Source of the DNA: Costus lasius
Lineage: Eukaryota > Streptophyta > Magnoliopsida > Zingiberales > Costaceae
Direction of reading: 5' to 3'
NCBI GenBank assembly: GCA_027563935.2
Contig: CM050446.2
Coordinates: 33,111,501-33,175,500, forward strand
DNA: 64,000 bases
Shown: positions 57,548 to 64,000 of the stretch, piece after piece
How the letters are laid out: the number at the start of each line of letters is the position of its first letter
Position numbering within the stretch: the first letter of the stretch is position 1
The notes under the pieces: model-generated
What the model saw: only the letters and a program-made list of their open reading frames with translations
What the model was told of the DNA's origin: nothing
Database searches by the model: none
Translations under genes and position numbers: made by a program

Positions 57548-59317
57548 TGATGGGGGACAGGAAGCACAAGCTACGAAGATACAAGTGGAGCCTAAGGTTG
57601 CCGTAGGCAAAGGCTCGGAGGCTCGCGAATAAGCTAGCAAGCTCAATGGCAAAAGCTAGCTCAATAATAATCACTCAATAAACTCAAGATGCTCAAGCTT
57701 ACAATGTTCAAAGAAAGGGGGGCCACATTCCACTAACCAAGACTTGCATCCATATGCGGCAACTCAAGATCAATCTTCAGCCCAAGATCTCATCCAACGG
57801 TCAAGGTTCATCAAGGGATATCTTCTCCAGCAAAACATTAAAACCCCAATTACGTCCAAACGATCATCTTCAACCAAGGAATCGTCAACGCCTACATCAG
57901 CTCCTCACAAGGAAGCCTCAACGTCTCGCTTGCTGCTCAAGATGGAAGCTGCAACGTTCACATCTCTCCAACGTCTCTCTGCTGCCGTGGAAGGAAATAG
58001 CAACGTCTCTCCCTGCAACATCTCTCCCTGCAACATCTCTAAAGTTCTCCTATATGTATCTCGCTTAAAACCTTGTAGCAGACAGAATTTTGAATAAATT
58101 GATGGAAATAGTTTTCTTCCTCTATCGGATGTCTTCCTCCCCCCCTCTCTAGGTGCTTGTGTCACCAAGTCTTCTTCTCCTTTCCCTGTAATCTCCTCTT
58201 CTCCCTCAAACTCTACTTCGCTGCAAACACCCGCACACGTCAACCACACCCAGTTTCGAAACTTCGAAAGCTCGTCGCCGACGATCCACCGGCCGGATCT
58301 CCACAAGACTTCGGCCACCACTCCTCCTTTCCTTGACGAAGCATCAGCTTCCGGGATCTGCCCATCCACCTCACCGATGGCCGGAATCGAAACTCCGACG
58401 CCATCCCCTGTTTCCGCCATGCTTACTCCCTAGATTCGCTTTTCGACATCGTTCTCCTCCGACCGGCCACCATCCACCCAGAAACTCCGGCTGCGTCTTC
58501 ACCTCATCCATAGCAACTTCCAGTTGTAGCAGGTTTAGATTTCGTCCACCATCCGGCGAACGGCGACCGCCCCTGCCACTCACGCACATCCCCTGTTTCC
58601 GCCGAGCTCCCGCCCAGCACGACTCTTCCGCGCGATTCTCCTCCGATCAGCCACCATCCACCCGCTAAATCCGGCCACATCTCCGCCACCACCACGTGGA
58701 TCTCCAGATGTAACAGGTCCGGCGATCATGCACCACCGGACGAACGCCGACGAGTCCTCTTCCGCTCCCGCGCAACATCCCCTGTTCCAGATTTCTCCAG
58801 ACTTGAGTCTCCTGTTTGCTCTCCGTATTAATCTGTCTAGCCTTCTTGACGCAGGATTTTAATGCACTCTGACAAGCCTCCACCTCCATTCTTTGGTGCT
58901 AATAGCAAGCCCGAATCTTGTTCTACCCGATGGAGTAGTTCGATGAAACCCAGATTCATCAGATCTTCCTAAGACACCTTGGAACTTTTGATATTTGATA
59001 CATTCCTGCATCTGTTTTAAAATTAATCTGATTAGTGTTTTTCGTGCAGGTGCTTTAAGCAATCGGTGGAGCAAAAGTCCAGAACCTTGACGTGACTACG
59101 AAGTACACATTTTGTTCCATCATTTGGAGTAGTCCACGTGAATCCAGACTCAATAGATCAGCCAATGATACATAGCATTATTTGCTAAATAATAATTTTC
59201 TGAACTCTTGGAATTCTAGTTGCTTTCATGAATATGCTATTTTCTGAAAATTCAAAAAAAATAAATAACTGAATTTTAATTTAGTAGTTTGTTGTCACAC
59301 GCTTCCCCCCTACATCA
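57548..59317 (+). repeat. Solo LTR (1.77 kb) with GAAAT duplication, probably Copia
   Basis: Begins TGATGGGGGACAGG and ends TTCCCCCCTACATCA; the ends are partly inverted (TGATG...CATCA, G run and C run). GAAAT flanks both sides (57543-57547 and 59318-59322). A promoter-like TATATGTATCTCGCTTAAAA and polyadenylation-like GAATAAA lie at 58050-58100, followed by a CT-rich region with 185-bp repeats. There is no internal domain. Lineage is a guess from the end sequences and layout. The long frames on both strands at 57744-58900 are by-products of the composition. Confidence 0.88.
58402..58790. repeat. Tandem repeat of about 185-189 bp in the solo LTR
   Basis: CATCCCCTGTTTCCGCC recurs at 58402 and 58587, and CATCCCCTGTTCC at 58776. 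Between them GGCCACCATCCACCC, TCTCCTCCGA and TCCGGCGA motifs keep the same order. Two full units and part of a third. Confidence 0.85.
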
Positions 59318-60139
59318 GAAATTTCAATCCAATAGTGGCAGCCCATATATGTATGCATTTGAATTAAAGACTAGCTTGACTCACAAGCAAATGCAAATGA
59401 TGTAAATCGAAGCAAATTAGTGACAGAAAAGGGGTTTAGCTTGAGAAAAAAACAAAAACTCAATCAATTTTCCTTCTGAAACTGACGGTGATCAGATTTC
59501 AATATGCTTAATCCAAGTCAGTGATCAATTTAATCCATTAGCCAATTTACTCAATGCAATCTGGTCTATTGCAGACCATTCATTCTATTTGATAATTTAG
59601 CCTTTCAAAGGCTATTTCTGACATATTAGCCACTGTAGGCTAACTTTGATATTTTAGCCTTTCAAAGGCTGTTTTTGATATTTCAATTACCTCCAAGCTA
59701 TTTTTGATACACCAGCTTTCTAAAAGTTATTTTGAATGTTTTGCTTAATGGTCCGTTCTCCTATCTTGAATGTTTAGCCCAATGGCTTATTCTTCTATTT
59801 TAAACATTTGGCCCAATGGCTCGTTCTTCTATTTCAAACATTTGGCCCAACGGTCCGTTCTTTTATTCTGAATGTTTGGCCCATGGGCCCATTCTTATAT
59901 TTTTCAAATATTTGGCCAAAAAGGCCCATCTAACCATTCTTCTATTTTCAAATATTTGGCCAAAAAGGCCATCTACCCATTTTGATCATTTAGCTCTCCA
60001 ATGGCTAATTTAGAATACATCTCTAAGTTGTTGCATAGTACTAATAATATTATGTGGGAAGTGTGTACGTCGATACTAGTTATTAAGGCGTAGTTCCTCA
60101 ATATTATTATAATAGTGCTTGTAGCAATTTATGAAACTT

Positions 60140-60770
60140 GGAATCAGATAAATATTTAGAGAAAGAATATTTATCAAAGAATGAAGTCAGAAGAAGAAAC
60201 ATTCAAAAATTAGAGAATTAAAAGATGCAATCAGATAAATATTCACAAAAAGAATATTTATCGAAAGAAATGGAAAATGAAAGAAGCAGTCAGATATCAA
60301 AGAAGTGTTGGACAAAATTTGATAAATACTCATTGGAAAAAATATTTATCGAATGAATGAAAGATGAAAAGAAGAATTGTGAAAGCTGGAAAGATAAAAG
60401 TATCCATAGAAAGAATATTTATTGAAAGATAAAAGAAAGAATTATGAAAGATAAAATCAAATAAATATTCATAGAAAGAATATTTATCGAAAAAATAAAA
60501 GATGAAGGAAAGAATTACGAAAGATAAAATCAAATAAATATTTATAGAAATAATATTTATTAAAGAAATAAAAGATGAAAGAAAAATTATAAAAGATGAG
60601 ATTAGAGAAATATTTATAGAACAAATATTTATCAAAGAAATCAAAGTTGAAATAACTAATTATGAAAAAAAATGAGATAAATATTCTGAATGAATGAATG
60701 AAAAGAAGGAATTGTGAAAATTGAAATTAGATAAATATTCACATAAAGAATATTTATCGAAAGGATTTCA
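60140..60770. repeat. Array of AAATATTC/GAATATTT hairpins, third copy
   Basis: Same unit as at 43070-44120, plus orientation, bracketed by TACGTCGATACTA at 60068 and 60800. Confidence 0.88.
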
Positions 60771-61009
60771 CAACATATTGCCAATAGTATTATTTGGGTG
60801 GTGCGTACGTCGATACTAAAACATGTGAATACTTATCTATTTTGAGACAACATATATTCAGCCTATGAAGGACATGTGAATATTGTTATGTCAATTGATA
60901 AATATTCGGCCTATAAAAGGACATGTGAATACTTATATATTTTGAGTTTGATAGATATTCTTTATTTGAATATCTATTTGATTTCAAATTTGATAAATCT
61001 AATTTCACC

Positions 61010-64000
61010 TGTGAATGGTACTATAACAATATTGAGGAACTATGCCCCGATACGTAGTATCGACGTACACACCAGTCAAACAACATTGTTAGTATCATGC
61101 ATTAGCATAGATGGTTGATGTATCTAGATTAGCCTTTGAAGAGCTAAATATTCAAAATGGGAGAATGAGCCTTTCAACCAAATATTCAAAATAAAATAAT
61201 GGGTTATTAAGCCAAATGTTCACAATTTGAGTGAGAAATCTTAATTGACTTAGTGTGGTCAATGTTTGGAAGATTTTATTTGATTCGTTCTGATTTAAAG
61301 TTTTAATTGCAAATTTAATTCGGATCTCCGATCTAATATCATATTCGAAAAGACCTAACTCAACCGGATAAGGATCGATATTTGGATAATTTTGAAAACC
61401 ATCTAATTGGCTTCGATTCGTATATATTAATTTTAGCCATTGATTACATTAAATTTGAATCCTGACTATTGATTTCATGAGAATTAATCAAGCTGTTGGA
61501 TTAAAATTTGGGTAGATCTGAGCCATTAGATAGGTGCTAAAAAATCTGAGCTGTTGGATTAAAATTTGGGAAATCTGGATCGTTATTTATTTGATCAGAT
61601 CCAAGCTATTAGATCGAACCTGGGAAATATAGGCCATCGGATTAGAGTTGAAAGATCTATCCATAAGATCTGAATTGGAAGATCTAGACCGCAGATTATT
61701 TATTAAATCTGGATCATCAGATTCCGTATTTAGATAATTTTGAGCCATTGATTCCGGATTTGATTCGGACCATCAAATTCTTAATGATCGAATCATCTAA
61801 GCCATTATTTCCAGACTTAATCTAGGTCATTAGATCATCCCTTTGATAAAATTGGATCGTTGGATCCAATAATTTCCTTCATGGCGCCCGTGACGCACGC
61901 AAACAGTGTTCGCAGTCCGCTGTTCATCTTTGGTTTTCCACCGTCTGTCGGATAGACATTTGGTGACTCTAGCTGAGGACTTCCTACTTCTCATTCAACT
62001 AGTGGATGGAGTCTAACACTGGCTAGTAGTGAATCAACGCCGAATAGAAGTCAAATACGTGATTTTGGTCCGTAACAGGCACAAAAATAGGGTCGCCGGA
62101 ACAACTCTCGATTCTAGTGATCCGATCATCTGATGGATGGATCCTCTCGTCTATTGGTGCGCAAGCTCGAGGAGAAGACATGTCCAAATTTTCAATTTGA
62201 TTGGATGGCCAGATATCGATTTCGTCAAGAAGAACTCAAAGGTATCCGTAATAGGCGAGAAAGAAAGATCGCTAGAAAATGATTCGATTCCGGCAATCCA
62301 ACTATCGAATGACCGGATCCTTCCACTCATAGGTTCGCACTATCAAGGAGAAGATGTGGTCAAAATCTCAGCATAATCGGATGGCCAGATGTTGAGTTTG
62401 CTGAGAAGAAATGTCATGGGTGTAGTGAACCTCTTCAATAAGGGACTCATCCGTTTCGGTTCGTAGCTTCAGAGTTAGTCACTCTCACATGGTGGCTGGA
62501 AGATGTCGATGTTGGAGAAGATTTTGTGGCAAAGATCCAATAGTAAGGAAGCAAGTTTCATTTGGTTGGTTGGCTTTTGTTTCAAAGAAGGGTGGCAAAG
62601 TTTCAAGAAGAAATTTGTAGCGATAAGGCTGAGGTCACCAAGTGCGGAGGAAGCGACAGTACTTCCATAACTTCAAATTGTTGTCTTCATCTCTTAAGTG
62701 AAGAGCTTGACAGTGACATTGACAAGAGGAAGGCAATGAGTGCAGCGAATGATCTCAGTAATGATATAAGCGATCTAGCAAGAAGAGTAGTAGCAAAGAC
62801 GGGGGCCAATGATGAAGGCAATTTGCAATGAAGTTAAGATTTTCCTTCTTAATGACCAAGTCAAATTTCTTAACTAAGCCTTAATTTGCTATAAAATCGA
62901 GTCCGACTAGATTAACTTCAGCACGAATATTCTAGATCACCAACTAAATAAATAAATAAAATTCCTATATAAATAAAGTGCTTTTTGCTACCAGATAATT
63001 CACCCTCTATTTTTTTTTTTTTGCCGCAACTCCATACTCAACCTCTATGATTAACACAAGAATTTTTTACCAACATCCGGTAAAGGTTATTTTTCAGGTG
63101 AGTCAATCAATCCCATCTTCAAGTTGCAGCAATTTCCTTACGTAACTCTTGTTTACTTACCTTTCCTCAATTCTGATATCCGCATGTATCATAGAAATTT
63201 ATTTATTTTTTGTATCTTCTTATCAAGAAATTGATTCACCTAGGTATTGGAATTTAATAAATCCTGATTGATGTCTATCAACATACTACGCAAACTACAT
63301 AGTAGTTAATTTCAGCCTAGAATCCGGACCCAAATCTTGGCTTTTGAGCAGTAGCTTTTAATCCTTCATTAATGCATTGAACTATAGCACACTTTGTTTT
63401 TTTCATAGGATTTTGATTCATAATTAAGATTCATCGCAAGCAATTCAGAGTCATGCACTCGAATTTTGTTTCCTTTATCCGAGAATAGGATTTTCTTTTT
63501 ATCATAATTTTTTTATCAAAGAATTTATGTCGAAGTTGTCTTCATAAGTTTTTTATCGGAATACTCTTCTCTCTCAATGTTATTTATTTACCGGAGTTGT
63601 CTTCTCTTTTATTGATTTGTTTATTAGAGTTGTCTCTCCATTAGATAATTTGTTTCACTGGAGTTTTCATTTTCCGTTAGCATGTTATTTGTTTAACCGA
63701 AGTTGTCTTTTCTGTAAGTGTGTTTGTTTAACCAGAGTTGTCTCTATTAGATGATTTGTTCCACCCGAGTTTTTTTCCTCTCCGTCAGTGATTTATTTAA
63801 CCAGAGTTTGTCTCTCCATCAATTGGTTTATTTCACTAGAGTTTTCCTTCTCTGTCAGGTATTTTAATTAGAGTTTTCTCTTTGTTTTGACTCAATGATT
63901 GACAAGAAGAGAAGATAAAATTATCTTTAGTTCTTGTTTCCTTCCTCAGCATCCGAAAATAGCAGGTTGTAGATGATTTTTCTTTGGGTTTTCTGTCCTC
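61010..64000 (-). repeat. Inverted LTR copy running off the window (second inverted repeat, right arm)
   Basis: Reversed, it matches 60100-59600 near the centre and then 57547-55155 outward: TACGTCGATACTACGTATCG (about 61050), GGCTCATTC repeats (61150-61200), a GATCTGGATC-rich stretch (61480-61830), the GACGCACGC...GTTCGCAGTCCGCTGTTCA segment (61890), and the AACTCCGG array. It lacks the solo LTR insertion. The centre of symmetry is a short unique stretch around 60830-61000. The arm continues past 64000. Confidence 0.8.
63535..63870. repeat. Tandem repeat of about 36 bp, right arm (inverted)
   Basis: GGAGTTGTCTTCTC, TTTATTTACC, CTCCATTAGATAATTTGTTT-type units; reverse complement of the array at 55270-55625. 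Confidence 0.88.

Larger units (their letters stand above)
54638..60820 (+). repeat. 3' LTR of the long-LTR Gypsy copy, split by a solo LTR and truncated
   Basis: Starts TGTTGGACCC after the polypurine tract. It runs through an AACTCCGGTTAAACAAAT array, a stretch with repeated ATCCGA / GATCTGG phrases, then (after the 57548-59317 insertion) GGCCCAATGGCTC repeats, TACGTCGATACTAG (60068), a hairpin array (60140-60770) and the start of a second motif (60800), where it breaks off. Without the insertion this is 4.4 kb; adding the part missing here but present at 43720-49703 suggests a full LTR of about 5 kb. Its start TGTTGG and the family end CCAACA are inverted, as expected for an LTR. Confidence 0.7.

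Noticed and set aside
57744..58900. Overlapping long frames on both strands in the solo LTR
   Set aside because: CT-rich composition with 185-bp tandem repeats keeps several frames open; the region has clear LTR ends with a target duplication.
1..64000. tRNA, rRNA, snoRNA or miRNA genes
   Set aside because: I saw no cloverleaf with A and B boxes or rRNA-like block. Sequences resembling tRNA 3' ends are retrotransposon primer sites. A covariance-model scan would be decisive.

Overview
The window looks like repeat-dense nuclear DNA from a flowering plant. I found no intact protein-coding gene and recognised no RNA gene. Nearly everything that can be named is a plant transposable element: Ty1/Copia, Ty3/Gypsy Athila, a Gypsy family with very long LTRs that carries an antisense plant-mobile-domain gene, PIF/Harbinger, hAT, MITEs, a LINE relic and a foldback element. 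The one host-gene fragment I recognise is a WOX13-type homeobox pseudogene. I cannot assign a species. The density of nested, decayed insertions suggests heterochromatin.

Layout, left to right. 1-6345: the end of a hAT-like element, then a decayed Copia element (LTR end, initiator-Met-type primer site, gag zinc knuckle, protease and integrase remnants). A 1.8-kb hAT derivative splits the Copia element with an 8-bp target duplication, and a probable LTR separates its protease from its integrase. 6346-13065: a decayed PIF/Harbinger element on the minus strand with a Myb/SANT gene and a transposase; a solo LTR interrupts the Myb/SANT gene. 13111-18115: two MITEs with 3-bp duplications, a minus-strand LINE relic and featureless AT-rich DNA.

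18125-33096: a foldback (MULE-like) element whose two arms are arrays of a 21-bp repeat, flanked by a perfect 9-bp duplication. A 0.5-kb hAT MITE sits in one arm and a complete 13.4-kb Athila element (minus strand, both LTRs, primer site, gag-protease-RT-RNaseH-integrase and a 3' ORF, all broken) sits near the hairpin centre. 33255-34335: the WOX13-like pseudogene followed directly by a hAT transposase relic.

35091-64000: several copies of one Gypsy family (probably Tat lineage) with an LTR that I estimate at about 5 kb. The copies form two very large inverted repeats, one centred near 42640 and one near 60900; the second runs off the right edge. Between them lies one copy without recognisable gag-pol. 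It holds an intron-containing gene on the opposite strand with a plant mobile domain and a coiled-coil tail. A nearly full-length hAT element (44407-49660) and a solo LTR (57548-59317) are later insertions with target duplications.

The genes do not form a working pathway. The value of the window is its record of nesting: target duplications let many insertions be ordered. In the WOX relic and the Athila ORFs most of the stop codons that replace a conserved residue sit where Gln or Trp is expected, which fits C-to-T decay of methylated DNA.
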